A DNA stretch of 64,000 nt, taken from Halichoerus grypus. Taxonomy: Eukaryota; Chordata; Mammalia; Carnivora; Phocidae. Positions within the stretch are counted from its first letter, which is position 1. Each line of letters begins with the position of its first letter. A model generated the notes under the pieces. It did not search any database, was not told where the DNA came from, and saw only the letters and a program-made list of their open reading frames with translations. The stretch spans positions 2,180,001-2,244,000 of the forward strand of contig NC_135726.1 in the NCBI RefSeq assembly GCF_964656455.1. The letters are read 5' to 3'. The translations under genes and the position numbers were made by a program. This document shows, piece by piece, positions 51,801-61,973 of the stretch.

Positions 51801-52119
51801 CCTGTCTGGTGCGTTCTCACCTGCTGGTGCTGTGGCTTCTGGTTGCTAAACAGTCTGAATATCGCTCTGCAGGGTAGTGTCTCTCTAGTAAGCATTCAGT
51901 AAGCGGGAACTTCTTTCATTATTACTAATGGTTTTTGTTTGTTTGTTTTTTGCTGTTATTTTAAGGGGGGCGGTATCCAGGGGTTGTGCCTCTGAGAAAA
52001 GAGGACGTGCTGTCAGTCCCCAGAAAGTCAGCATGATTCAGCTTTCCTTGTGGAAAAAGCCCTAGTCGTCAAATAAGAAAATCAGTGCTTCCTACTTGAT
52101 TTTCTCCCCGGCCAAGGGG
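51801..52119. other. Unique sequence, no gene seen
   Basis: No repeat was recognised apart from a (TTTG)n-like run at 51935-51950. Confidence 0.4.
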
Positions 52120-52640
52120 ACTAGGGCCTCACACTGCAGGACGGCCTCCGCACAGAAGAGACCTCTGTCCTGGCGGCAGCCCCTCGGCTTCCCCTCTCTG
52201 ACGGCGTGTTCCTGGGCAAGCCACGCTGCTCCAGACCTGGGCCTCGTCCCAGCCCTTGCAGCCTGCTTCCTGAGCTTGCTGACGGAGCCGTCTGTGGGGT
52301 GCTCGGGTGTGCATTCCAGGCCGTCTTGACTGCGAGGCCGTTTCTCCCAGCCCAACTTCAACAAACACAGACAGACCACCACAATCCAAGCCGGCTCGCG
52401 ATGTGGGGCTGGCACCGCAGGCCTTGGCGGCGGGGAGCGTGAGTCGCTTGTGGCCAGGGCAGCAGATGTGGGCCTTCTGAGCAGCGCCAGCCCCACAAAC
52501 ACGAGGAGGCGGCCTGGGGCCGAGAGCGGAGCCGCGCCGTCTGGGGGCAGTGGCCTCTGCAGATGGGGAGCGGGGGTCCCTCCTCTCTGGCTGCAGCTCC
52601 GGTGGTGGGGGCACTCTTCGGAATGTCGCCACGCTCCCTG
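52120..52640. other. Second GC-rich, CpG-enriched segment
   Basis: CpGs are frequent throughout (GGACGGCCTCCGCAC, CTGACGGCGTG, TTGGCGGCGGGGAGCG, GAGCGGAGCCGCGCCG). A 268-codon minus frame (52092-52898) crosses it with no recognisable domain. It and the segment at 51232-51800 may be parts of one island or simply a GC-rich isochore. Confidence 0.4.
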
Positions 52641-53376
52641 TGATTCCCGTGGCTGTGGCCCAAAAGCAACCTCCAGGCAGATGGGAAAATCTGCTCTTTT
52701 TGTGTGAACATGAAAAATTCTTTGAAAACAGCTCATCTGTGTGTCCTGTTTAGAAAGGTAGGAGGCCTGAGAGATGCCAGCCGCCTGCTCCACAAGGGCG
52801 CCAGGCCTTCTTGGGGAGGTCACAAGAATTAAACTAGAGGACAGAACACGTCCTGAGGAGAATGGCTCATGCCTGTAATATGTTACCAAAGGCCTCACTC
52901 TTCGGAGGTTTTTATAAAGAAAATAACCTCACAGTTTGGGGAGGATGCTCATGTCTTGTTCTTTGCGAGGAGTTGACATCATTTGTTTGATGCCTGTGGC
53001 CCCCACCCGCCCCCCAGCTGTGGCAGAGCCTGCCCTCCAGCTCCGAGCTGGGTCCCACGGGCCTCCATTTGGCCTCGGTCCTCAACACAGCCTCCAGTTT
53101 TGATCAGCCAACTCTCGTGGAGACCCCACACCGTCCCTGGACTCCACAGTCCTACATTCACTGAGGTGCGTGAGGGACATTTTGGACTCGTGGTGTTCTC
53201 TTGTGACGATGATGCATATCTCACCTGTGACAAGACTGGTGGGTGGCTCCGGGTGGGGTGGGGGGCATGGGGTCCCGACCATCCTAGGCCAGCAACTTGT
53301 CACTGAACACTGTCTCTAGACCACATTCTAGGTGTCTTGTGACTATGCCAAAGGTAATAAACTTTTTGGTTTTAAT
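52641..53376. other. Unique sequence, no gene seen
   Basis: No repeat was recognised in about 740 bp. Confidence 0.4.
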
Positions 53377-53462
53377 GGTATTTTATTGGCTTTAATTTGT
53401 TGTAAAACAAATTAATTGGCTTTGAATTAATTTATTGTAAACCAACGGTATTTTACTGGCTT
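53377..53462. repeat. Local AT-rich duplication
   Basis: GGTATTTTATTGGCTT (53377) recurs as GGTATTTTACTGGCTT (53447). Between them ATTGGCTTTAATTTGTTGTA and ATTGGCTTTGAATTAATTTA followed by TTGTAAACCAA form a second, imperfect tandem pair of about 30 bp. Confidence 0.7.
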
Positions 53463-54044
53463 ATGTGACGGTTTTAATAATGGTTTGTATGTTACCCCCG
53501 TTTGGTCGGGGCGTCATGTCCACTATGGATGGATATTTGCTGAGATCTCCTGTCTCCCTCATTCTCAACTCCTTGTCACTGGCTTGCCTCCTATTTGAGA
53601 GTAAACTGTCATACCTCGTGTGCTCAGGCAGACCACCCCATCTGGGCTTCGGTATTGGGGCTTGTCTGTTCAGAAATTTGGCGAGAAGAGGGTTAGGGTG
53701 CAGCTGGAAACCACAGAGGCTTGTGTTGTACACTGACTTTCTTATGTGGGATTTAAAAAATTATAGAAATATTGGTGTGCTGTCTCAGTAGCTCTGAGAA
53801 TCAGAGTGAAATTTAGGGGAAAAAGTTTATTAGTGTAATGCCTGCTCCTAGGGGTTCCCTGGAGGTGGGCACATCTCCAGCTCAAGGACATGCATGAGTG
53901 AAGTGATAAATTACACGCGTTTGGGTGAATGTAAATCAGACGAAAGTGTAGCGCTGTCCCCGTCTCTGACGTGCACTGCAGTGTGGTGATGACAAGGCCA
54001 TGCTGTCCACGGCACCCTCAGCCTCATCCCCTTTACAGAGAGAA
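53463..54044. other. Unique sequence, no gene seen
   Basis: No repeat was recognised. A 108-codon + frame (53465-53791) overlaps a 90-codon minus frame and has no domain. Confidence 0.4.
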
Positions 54045-54210
54045 TGTGACCCAGGTTCAAATCCCAGGTCTGCCATTGAGCAGCAGGGTGGCCTTGGAAC
54101 ACCTACCCCTGCAAGCCTCGGTTTCCACATCTGTGCAATGGGATGATGATATGGGGGAGGTGACAGCTACAAAAATGGCCAGCATGATGTGGGCCGGATC
54201 TCAATAAGGC
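54045..54210 (+). repeat. MIR SINE
   Basis: ACCCAGGTTCAAATCCCAGG, TCTGCCATTGAGCAGCAGGG, CTCGGTTTCCACATCTGTGC and AATGGGATGATGATATGGGG follow the MIR order. Confidence 0.88.
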
Positions 54211-54564
54211 TGTATTAAAAAGGGCTGATGGGGTCCTGCTCTAGGAGAAAACACCTAGTGAAAAAGCATGTTTCCCTCACATATGATGAGCCCTCTGTCA
54301 GTGCTTTGAGTTGACAAGGTGATAAAATGCTCAGAGCACCATGTTTCCACAAGAAACCAAGTGCCATGAGTGGTGGGCAGCTATTCTGTTTCTCATTATT
54401 TCTTTCAATGGGAAGTAGAAGTGGTTTTCGTCCAGAGAGGGCTGTCTTCGTCCTCAAGTGCATGCTTCAGGACCATGACTTGACTGCTGTCAGTTTTATC
54501 AGTAAAATGGACAAAATGGTTTTATTCTGGCTGATTTACGGCTTGGGTAAAAACAATAGCTATG
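54211..54564. other. Unique sequence, no gene seen
   Basis: No repeat was recognised. Confidence 0.4.
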
Positions 54565-54765
54565 AAGTCCAAATACACCAGGTTGGAATCGTCAGCCCTG
54601 CTCCCTCCATAGTATGTGACTTTGGGCAAGGCACCTCCCCTGTCTGAGCCTCAGTTTTCTTATCTGTAAAATGGGGATAAAAATACTTCCCTTGGAGGGT
54701 TCCCTGGAGGATTAGCAGGATCATATGCCCACTGTACTTAGGAAAGTAGAGAGTCAAGGCAGATG
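54565..54765 (+). repeat. MIR SINE
   Basis: GTATGTGACTTTGGGCAAGG, CTGTCTGAGCCTCAGTTTTC, TTATCTGTAAAATGGGGATA and GAGGGTTCCCTGGAGGATTA follow the MIR order. Confidence 0.9.
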
Positions 54766-55017
54766 TTAGGTCATGTTACCATCAACAGCCCAGCATTTCC
54801 ATGAAGGGCAAATGGGGAAGAAACATCTTGATGAATTTTTAACAAAACATGTAAGGAAACTTACAGGAGAGCCTCCTGGGGGAGCAAGCTCTTTCAAGCA
54901 TTGAAGCCTGGGTGGAGAAACTCCCCCTGGAGCAGAAATTTGCAGCCTCTCTAATGCTATTTGGGGCTACAACTGAAGATGAGAAAGAGGAGGGGTTGTT
55001 TTATATGGGCAGATGAG
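54766..55017. other. Unique sequence, no gene seen
   Basis: No repeat was recognised. Confidence 0.35.
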
Positions 55018-55115
55018 AGCAATAGCTAACATCTGCTGGGCAGTTTCTAGCAACACTTTAATTCTGTTACCTCACAGAATCCTATCAGTGACCAGATGAG
55101 ATGTGACTTCAGGCA
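55018..55115 (-). repeat. MIR fragment
   Basis: GAGCAATAGCTAACATCTGC, TGGGCAGTTTCTAGCAACAC and TTACCTCACAGAATCCTATC match the antisense MIR 3' part. Confidence 0.65.
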
Positions 55116-55584
55116 CCACACTCTTCCTCTCTGCTTTGGTGTCAGCTGGTTTTGCAGGAACACTGTCCAAACTGCATATGATTTGACTTGGTTGAGGATG
55201 GATAGTAGGGCCATTATATACACTTGCTCAGGTTGTGCACTGCACAACCCTAGGGGCTCCATTCACATCATAGATATCATAGTTATGGATGCTTGCTGTC
55301 ATACTTTTTGGGCAGATGCTAATAAAGTGACTTGTTCCAACAAAAATGACCATTTTCTGATGGATTGAAGAAGGGCACACTTTTCTAATTCACACCAATG
55401 TTCTATATGGAATAGTAGTGGCACAATTATTGGATGGAGTCACTGTCTGCTTCACCTGGATGGAGGGAATCCACATTCTAATGGGGAAGCTGGGATCATT
55501 ATATTTTCTCTACATCTGGTAGCAAAGTACCTACAATCAAGTATGACCTTGTTGGCAGGCATCCACAAGAGGCAGGAAGCATGG
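55116..55584. other. Unique sequence, no gene seen
   Basis: No repeat was recognised in about 470 bp. Confidence 0.4.
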
Positions 55585-55808
55585 TGATTAAGAGCAGGGA
55601 TCACAGCCATTTGGCTTGGGTTCAAATTCCAGCTCTGTCACCTACTAGCTGCGTGTTTTGGGCAACCTGCTTAAACTCTCTGTGCCTTAGTTTTCCTATC
55701 TGTAGAATAGTGACAATGACAGTAGCCATCTCACGAGTCTTAAATGAATTAGTATATGTAAAGCATTTAGAACAGCACCTGGCCTGCAATGTTAGCTGAT
55801 TTTATTAA
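55585..55808 (+). repeat. MIR SINE, near full length
   Basis: GTGATTAAGAGCAGGGATCA, GGGTTCAAATTCCAGCTCTG, TCACCTACTAGCTGCGTGTT, CTCTGTGCCTTAGTTTTCCT, TAAAGCATTTAGAACAGCAC and GTTAGCTGATTTTATTAA span the whole MIR from head to tail. The tRNA-derived box B is still readable. Confidence 0.95.
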
Positions 55809-56839
55809 AATGGCTGAAGGGTGGTTTTGAGAACGTGAGCTGACCCCAGTTCCTACAGAGTGGCCATCACTCATGGACAGTTGATCACTTGTAAGTTCCT
55901 GCATTTTCATGCAAGAGGTGCGTTTACAACTGGGGCAGCCGTCAGGAGAAGGCCGAGACATTTAGCTTGTGCCCTTTGTTCAAAAGAGGATTGATTCAGT
56001 TCCGTTTGGGCCCTACCACGACTGCCTAACAGTGTCGACTGCACATTTTTACTGCCTAGATTTTGCTGTAATTTTGTAGATGGAATTTCATAAAGGGTTT
56101 TATATATTCTATAGTGATCATTAAGTTTGCAGTATTTAAAAATAGATGTGTAAAAGATACACAGTACAGGCTATAAAATGCCCTCAAATGGCATTAAAAT
56201 GGGAATGAATCCATTCATTTGGGTTTAAGCTGAATTTATCTTGTATTTTATTTTTTTTAATATCCAAAGAGCTGTAGAAATAGGTTATTGAGTAGGAAGT
56301 TGGCCAGGCCAGCACTCTGTACCATGTGGGCACTTGCGAGCACTGGCAAAGCCCTCGGAATTTGATCCTGATTGAAATGCAGTCATTTCTCCACCTGCAA
56401 AAACAGTTTTCTCCAGCAAACCTGGGGATGGGGAGAGGGTTTATTCACTCCTACCCTCTCCAGCATGGATCTTTCACTTTCCATTAGGCTCAATGCCCTC
56501 ATATCGATGCTTTCATGATGGAACCCTTGGAAAATATTCAGTATGTTTGTTTGTGTTTCTAAACTTAGAAAAAGTGTTTGCCCTGGTATTTCCCATCAGT
56601 CTGTGATGAAATGAGCCATTTGGAATTGAACTCAACATATTTGGGGTCTTGCAGAACCTCCGGGACCTAGTAGGTCTTAACAAACTTTGTGAAATCTATA
56701 GATGAATGTATTCTGGCTGGTGCATGTAGAAGGTAGATTTCCAGATGTCAGATTGAACACACTTGGTGGAGGCCACAGCATGACAAGCATGAGCCAGGAC
56801 CTAAAGAGGCAGGACAGAGGACATGGACATGGACATGGC
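55809..56839. other. AT-richer unique sequence, no gene supported
   Basis: About 1 kb with no recognised mobile element. A MEF2-type word (TTAAAAATAG) lies at 56136-56145. A GGACATGGACATGGACATGG hexamer run lies at 56818-56837. No exon was identified. Confidence 0.45.
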
Positions 56840-57045
56840 CAGCCCTGGCATCAATGCCATCATTTCCCAGCTGTGGGACAATGAGGTCTCATAACCTCTC
56901 TGAGCCTCAGCTTTCTCATCTGCAAAATGGGAATAATGATCTACCCTATGCCTCTGAAGGTTTCCATAAGAATTAAATGAGTGAATACAGGTAAAATGTG
57001 TAAGATTAAATGTGCATGGTCAGTGCTCAGTATGTATTAGTTGTT
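56840..57045 (+). repeat. MIR SINE leading into a microsatellite
   Basis: CATCATTTCCCAGCTGTGGG, ATAACCTCTCTGAGCCTCAG, CTTTCTCATCTGCAAAATGG, AAGAATTAAATGAGTGAATA and GTCAGTGCTCAGTATGTATT follow the MIR order. Its 3' end runs directly into GATAATAATGATGAT and the array that follows. Confidence 0.92.
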
Positions 57046-57790
57046 GATAATAATGATGATATAATGGTGATGATGGTAATAGTGATGATGATGATGGTGA
57101 TGATGGTGATGATGATGGTGGTGATAGTGTTGATGGTGATGATGATGATGGTCGTGGTGATGATGGTGATGGTGGTGATGGTGATGATGATGGTGATGGT
57201 GATGATGGTGATGGTGGTGATAGTGATGGTGATGATGGTGATGGTGGTGATGGTGATGATGATGATGGTGATGGTAGTGGTGATGATGGTGATGATGATT
57301 GTGGTGGTGATGATGGTGATGGTAGTGATGATGATGATGGTGGTGATGATGGTAATGGTGGTGATGGTGATGATGATGGTGATGGTGATGATGATGGTGA
57401 TGGTGGTGATGGTGATGATGATGGTGATGGTGGTGATGGTGATGATGGCGATGATGGTGGCGATGATGGTGGCGATGATGGTGGTGATGATGGTGGTGAT
57501 GGTGGTGATGGTGGTGATGGTGATGTTGGTCGTGACGATGGTGATGATGATTGTGGTGGTGATGATGGTCATGGTGTTGATAGTGATAATGGTGATGGTA
57601 GTGATGATGATGGTGGTGGTGATGATGGTGATGGTGGTGATGGTGATGATGACAGTGATATTGATGATGATGCTGATGATGGTGGTGATGGTGATGATGG
57701 TGATGGTGATGATAATGGTGATGATGACGCTGGTGGTGATGATGGTATTGGTGGTGATGGTGGTGATGATGATGATGGCGATGACGATAA
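57046..57790. repeat. GATGGT/GATGAT-type array, about 745 bp
   Basis: The array is built from trinucleotide-based units GATGGTGAT, GATGATGGT and GGTGGTGAT, with GGCGAT and GGTCGT variants scattered at about 57445-57540 and 57770. Because the unit is a multiple of three, the + strand reads as a continuous Met/Val frame and the minus strand as Ile/Thr. Neither is a gene. Confidence 0.97.
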
Positions 57791-57964
57791 GCATTCTTTG
57801 CTGGTCTGGATACTTTGACTGAAGAAATGATTGTCTTCCAGGATGATTTGAAGGAACTCAGAAACTCCTAGATGTTTGCTTATCACTGAAATCCCACCAT
57901 TGGTGAGCTGTTCATTGGGACTCAGGCTTGCACCTTCTCCAGCATCCCCAAATTTAGATTTTTT

Positions 57965-58200
57965 TCCTTTATGATTTGTGTCTTTACCTATTGGTAAGAA
58001 ATCCTTCTCAAAATTCATAAAGCTATTTTCCTATATTTTATTCTAAACATTTTAATATTTTACTTTTCATTTTTAGCTATTTAGCATATCTGGAGTTTAC
58101 TTTTGCCTATAAGATGAGGTAGGGATTTCATCTTTGTTATTTTGTAATGTAATGGATTCTTACATTGCTGTATCTCCAAGAAATCCTCTGTGTTGGTCAG
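57965..58200 (-). mobile_element. Old LINE-1 fragment
   Basis: TTTATGATTTGTGTCTTTAC, AAGAAATCCTTCTCAAAATT, TTTCCTATATTTTATTCTAA and AAGATGAGGTAGGGATTTCA follow the antisense order of a LINE-1 internal segment. Confidence 0.65.
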
Positions 58201-58342
58201 AGTGATTTTCAGGGCATTAGGTCTCTTTCTACTCTCTGGGAGATGTACTTGGCAACAGGTAAGTTAGGAATTTATCATTTGATTTTAAAGTAAGAAGAGT
58301 ATTTTCATAGATATGTCATTATTCAAGTCCACCACTAGAATA

Positions 58343-58510
58343 TCCTTCCTTCCTTCCTTCCTTCCTTCCTTCCTTCCTTCCTTCCTTCCATCCATCTGTC
58401 AATCCACCCTTCCTTCCTTCCATCCATCCATCCATCTATCCTTCCTTCCTTGCATCCATCCTTCCTTCCATCCTTGCATCCATCCATCCATCCACTCATC
58501 TATTCATTCC
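58343..58510. repeat. (CTTC)n followed by mixed TCCA/CTTC array
   Basis: About twelve uninterrupted CTTC units (58343-58388) pass into CCATCCATC, CTTCCTTCC and TGCATCCATCC words until about 58510. Confidence 0.96.
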
Positions 58511-58554
58511 AAGCTGCTCACAAGTTGGTATACTTTTTCAATCTGAATATGTAT

Positions 58555-58775
58555 CCTTGTTTGATTTTGGAAAAATTTTAGTAAAAGCATTTCTCTCTCT
58601 TTCTCTGTTTTCCTCTCTAGGAACATTATTAAATATTTGATGGAGCTGCTCATTCTGTCTTCTGTGTCTCTGAGCTCCCCTTCTTGGTTTTCACTTCTTA
58701 GCATTCTGTGTGATCTTTCAGCCCTTTCTTCTAATTTGCTAGTTTTCTTCTTCAATGGGTCTAATCTACTAGTCT
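58555..58775 (-). mobile_element. Possible old LINE-1 fragment
   Basis: CTTTCAGCCCTTTCTTCTAA, TTTGCTAGTTTTCTTCTTCA and ATGGGTCTAATCTACTAG resemble an antisense old LINE-1 segment, but the match is loose. Confidence 0.35.
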
Positions 58776-59261
58776 AGCAGAACAGGGCTGGTCTAGTGTG
58801 GGCTGATGAGATGATGCATAAATGAAAAACTTCAGTGCAAACAAGAGCTTGGAGCCAGATAGGAAGGAGTGGGTAGCCGCGCCCACTTCTCGGAATCCTG
58901 GAGAGAGAAGGTTGGACAGGGGTTCCCTGTCACATGTGATGGGAGTCAGTTCCACTTGAGCTGGTATCTGGTTACCCTGGTATTTTACAGTACTGTGTGA
59001 TATTTGACTTAATGTTAATATTCAGTGTTTGTTTTTTTATTTGCAACTCTTTGTGATTTTCATGGGAAATTTAAAAAAATACTGCTTTAGAACATTTATG
59101 AGTTTGAGTAGTGGTTTGTTCTTGGAAAACATGTTGACAAAAGCACCTGGCTTGGATTCCAAACTGTGGAACATCAGCATCAGAGATTTTTTGGGACCAA
59201 GGACTTCTGCTTAGTCCCCATTTGTGCTCCAAGACTTAAAACGTGTGCCCTAGTGTAGAAA
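58776..59261. other. Unique sequence, no gene seen
   Basis: No repeat was recognised. Confidence 0.4.
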
Positions 59262-59465
59262 AAGCATAGGACTTTTTCTGGGCTCTGCTCTGTAACTTGT
59301 TTGGGTAACTCCAACTCTCTGAGCCTTAGTTTCCTCATCTGTAGACTGGGGAGACTAATTGAACTTTGACTACCTTCCATGAGTATACTGAGGGTCACAT
59401 GATGTAATAGATGTGAATGTGCATTGCAAACTGTGAGGTGTTTTGGATGCTTGTAAGTCATGTGT
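59262..59465 (+). repeat. MIR SINE
   Basis: GGGCTCTGCTCTGTAACTTG, TTTGGGTAACTCCAACTCTC, TGAGCCTTAGTTTCCTCATC and TGTAGACTGGGGAGACTAAT follow the MIR order. Confidence 0.85.
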
Positions 59466-59794
59466 AGGTGAACTTTGGGGAGCCTTCTTTCCATCAGGGG
59501 CTTGTGTTGAGGCTGGCTTTTAATCCCAAATGGCCAATGGAGGGGAGCCTCGAATGCTGGTGGGATTTGAAACTCCTTCAAGGATTCTATACTCTAAGTT
59601 ATAGGTTGGCTTTTATTATGCGATGGCTGTGATAAACTCTATTTCTTTTTGGGTGCTTTGCACAAGCTCATCATTCATCACATAGGCTGAGCCTGTGGGA
59701 TAGTGTGCAAAATCTCAGGGTGTCATTAAGTTGGGGATTGTAGGAAAGATGCCTTACAAGTTACATAATCTAATCCTTCAATTCCTTGGTGAAT
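59466..59794. other. Unique sequence, no gene seen
   Basis: No repeat was recognised. Confidence 0.4.
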
Positions 59795-59990
59795 AATTAT
59801 AATAAGAACTTCCATTTGCTGGGTGCCCAGTACTAGTCATTTTACATATATTAGCTACAAAGTAGATACCATTATGTTTTGGAAATGTCAATGAGAAGGG
59901 ACTTTTTATAGGTCACAAAGTTTAGAAGTGGCAGACTTGGGAGTGAGATCCATGCTCTCTAACCCCAAAGTCCACGTTCCCTTTAGGACA
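59795..59990 (-). repeat. MIR SINE
   Basis: AGAACTTCCATTTGCTGGGT, GCCCAGTACTAGTCATTTTA, CATATATTAGCTACAAAGTA, TAGGTCACAAAGTTTAGAAG and TGGCAGACTTGGGAGTGAGA follow the antisense MIR order. Confidence 0.8.
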
Positions 59991-60033
59991 TCTTAAAGGG
60001 TGGTTTAGAGCTGTTTTTTGTTTTTAGCCAGCC

Positions 60034-60318
60034 TACCAATCAACTAACCAACCAAATGATGAACAACCTCCCACCCAACCAATAACAACCAACTAATAAT
60101 TAATCAACTAACCATCCACCCATCCATCTAATCAACCAACCATTATTAACGACTACTCACCTAACCAATACCAACCAGCCAATAAATAAGTAATCAACTA
60201 ACCATCCAACCAAACAAGTAATCAGCCAACTAGTGAACAAATCCATCCAACCAAAAACAACCAACTAATAATTAGTGAATCAGCCAACCAACCAATCAGT
60301 TAATCAACAACCAGCCTC
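60034..60318. repeat. Degenerate AACC/AATC/ATCC array with higher-order period
   Basis: The stretch lacks long G runs and consists of AACCAACC, AATCAACT, CCATCC and AATAATTA words. TAATCAACTAACCATCCA at 60101 recurs at 60191 (90 bp), and ACAACCAACTAATAATTA at 60085 recurs at 60257 (172 bp, about twice 86). This suggests larger units duplicated after the tetranucleotide array formed. Confidence 0.8.
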
Positions 60319-60414
60319 CCACTACCAACAACCTGCATTGCTATCAGTCATCTGAAGGGAGACAGCATATTGTTCCATCCTCAGGGAACTGCTGGTCTGT
60401 GGGAAAGCCAGGAT

Positions 60415-60548
60415 CACTGTCCTGCTTATCACACCGCATTCTAATTACCTGTTCAGCATCTGCCTCCCCATCTGGACTGGAACTTGTCTAGGGTGGGGGT
60501 AGTGCCTTGGTCCTCCTTGTGTCCCTCAAGCCCAGTGCAGGAGCAGCA
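60415..60548 (+). repeat. L2 3' end fragment
   Basis: CCATCTGGACTGGAACTTGT, CTAGGGTGGGGGTAGTGCCT and GTGTCCCTCAAGCCCAGTGC match the L2 3' end order. Confidence 0.6.
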
Positions 60549-60784
60549 CATTGCTGGCTGGGATGGAGGGCAGGGGCATCCAGTAAATATCGTACTGGAG
60601 GAGACTCAGTCAGACGTGGCTCAGGGCGTCATACCATCTCAGAGGGTTTGTGTGAAAGGAAGGTTAGATGATGATCCTCTGGACTGGGGAATTCCCTCCT
60701 GGGTGTAGCAGAAGGAATGCTTACAGGGATGCTGCCTCCTGCTGAGCGCTCTCCCTGGGCTCCATGCTGGACTGGAGCATGCCA
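60549..60784. other. Unique sequence, no gene seen
   Basis: No repeat was recognised. Confidence 0.35.
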
Positions 60785-60870
60785 TGGCGGAAAGAGCCCT
60801 GGACTGGGGTCAGGGGTCCGGGCCCAGCTGAGCCACTAACACCTTGGGTGGCCTTGAATGGCTGGCCTCA
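60785..60870 (+). repeat. MIR fragment (weak)
   Basis: GGAAAGAGCCCTGGACTGGG, GTCAGGGGTCCGGGCCCAGC and TGAGCCACTAACACCTTGGG match the MIR 5' part. Confidence 0.55.
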
Positions 60871-61973
60871 GTCACCCTCCCTCCACCCCCACTCCCTCAT
60901 TTTATGGGCAAGGCCACCGAGGCCCCAAGACCCAAGTCCGCCCCTCTTCAAGCCCCTTCCAGCTCTGGCATTTCCAGTCTTTTCTGGCTCCTCATTAACA
61001 GAGTATTTTCCTTTTCCAGTCCACATTCCAGCTTCCTCCCGTGGGCCCCGACCCCTGCAGCAGGGGAGTGGGCACCTTGTGAAGCTCTCTGAAACGCACA
61101 CGGGGAACCTTGCCCCATCTCCCACCGAAGGGGCCAGAGGCTAATTGGCAGGCACGCTGCATCCTGTATCAGCCCCGCAGACGTGCGCTCTGGGCCCCGG
61201 AGCCGAGTGCTGCCGGGAAACGCACACTCGGCTCCTCCGTATCTGTTACAGGCCCCGCGGTTCACCGTCTGCTCGGAAATTGGGTAAGTGTTTTCTTACC
61301 CAAACTTGAGTAACCGCCGTTGAAATGTATGGTTGGAAAGTCTTGGCTCTCAGAACAGACCACACAGTAACTTGCCCAGTGAAACTCAATGCCCGGGGCT
61401 TATTCGGTTTTACCTAAGACACCAGTGCAGGAAAAAATGGGTTTGGAGGGGCCGAGTGTCTTTCCGTCCCTCTCTGAGGGGGTTCATTAGTTGGAGGAAG
61501 GCTGAGGGGTATTGGTGTTGCTCTGCTTCCTAGCCTGGACCTGGCTTCTGGCACAGGGCGGGAGAGTGAAGAAGAACCTCAGGGGCCTCTGGGCCTTGGA
61601 GGCGGCCCGATGGAGGGTTCCAGCCCGTGTCCTGTGCCACATTCTGGCAGGCTGTTCCACATCCAGTGCGGGCCCTGCTTAATCAGCCTCTCTCACCCGC
61701 ACAGGCCAAGAAAAAGCTGTAAAGTCAGAAGGAACCCTGGCATCTGCTCCGTGCCTCAGAACAGAGCCGATATTGTCCCGGCCTTCCCGGTCTCTGCGGC
61801 CCTCATTCTTGTTGACCACACAAATGGTTCCAATCAGTTTCCAGAGGCTCTCTGGGGTGTTTTAAGACGTTTGCTCCTTGCATTCTCAGGTCAGTCACCC
61901 TCCAACCTTGAATGTCACCTCTCCACCCACCCTCTCTGGCTGACACCAACGGGAAGGTTAGGCGTGAATTGGA
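60871..61973. other. GC-rich unique sequence, no gene supported
   Basis: No mobile element was recognised in about 1.1 kb. A splice-like pair (CTGTTACAG at 61243-61251 and GTAAGT at 61284-61289) frames a 32-base segment, discussed under findings. Open frames up to 140 codons overlap on both strands. Confidence 0.45.

Noticed and set aside
50987..51895. 302-codon minus-strand frame, the longest in the window
   Set aside because: It lies in GC-rich DNA with equally long frames on the opposite strand, has no visible domain or signal, and crosses a MIR.
52092..52898. 268-codon minus-strand frame
   Set aside because: Same reason: high GC lowers stop density, other frames are also open, and no domain is seen.
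57010..57822. 270-codon + frame and 255-codon minus frame rich in Met/Val and Ile/Thr
   Set aside because: Both are translations of the GATGGT-type microsatellite, whose unit is a multiple of three and contains no stop.
6060..60318. CRISPR-like arrays
   Set aside because: The repeated blocks are simple tetranucleotide or trinucleotide arrays in mammalian DNA, without constant repeats separated by unique spacers.
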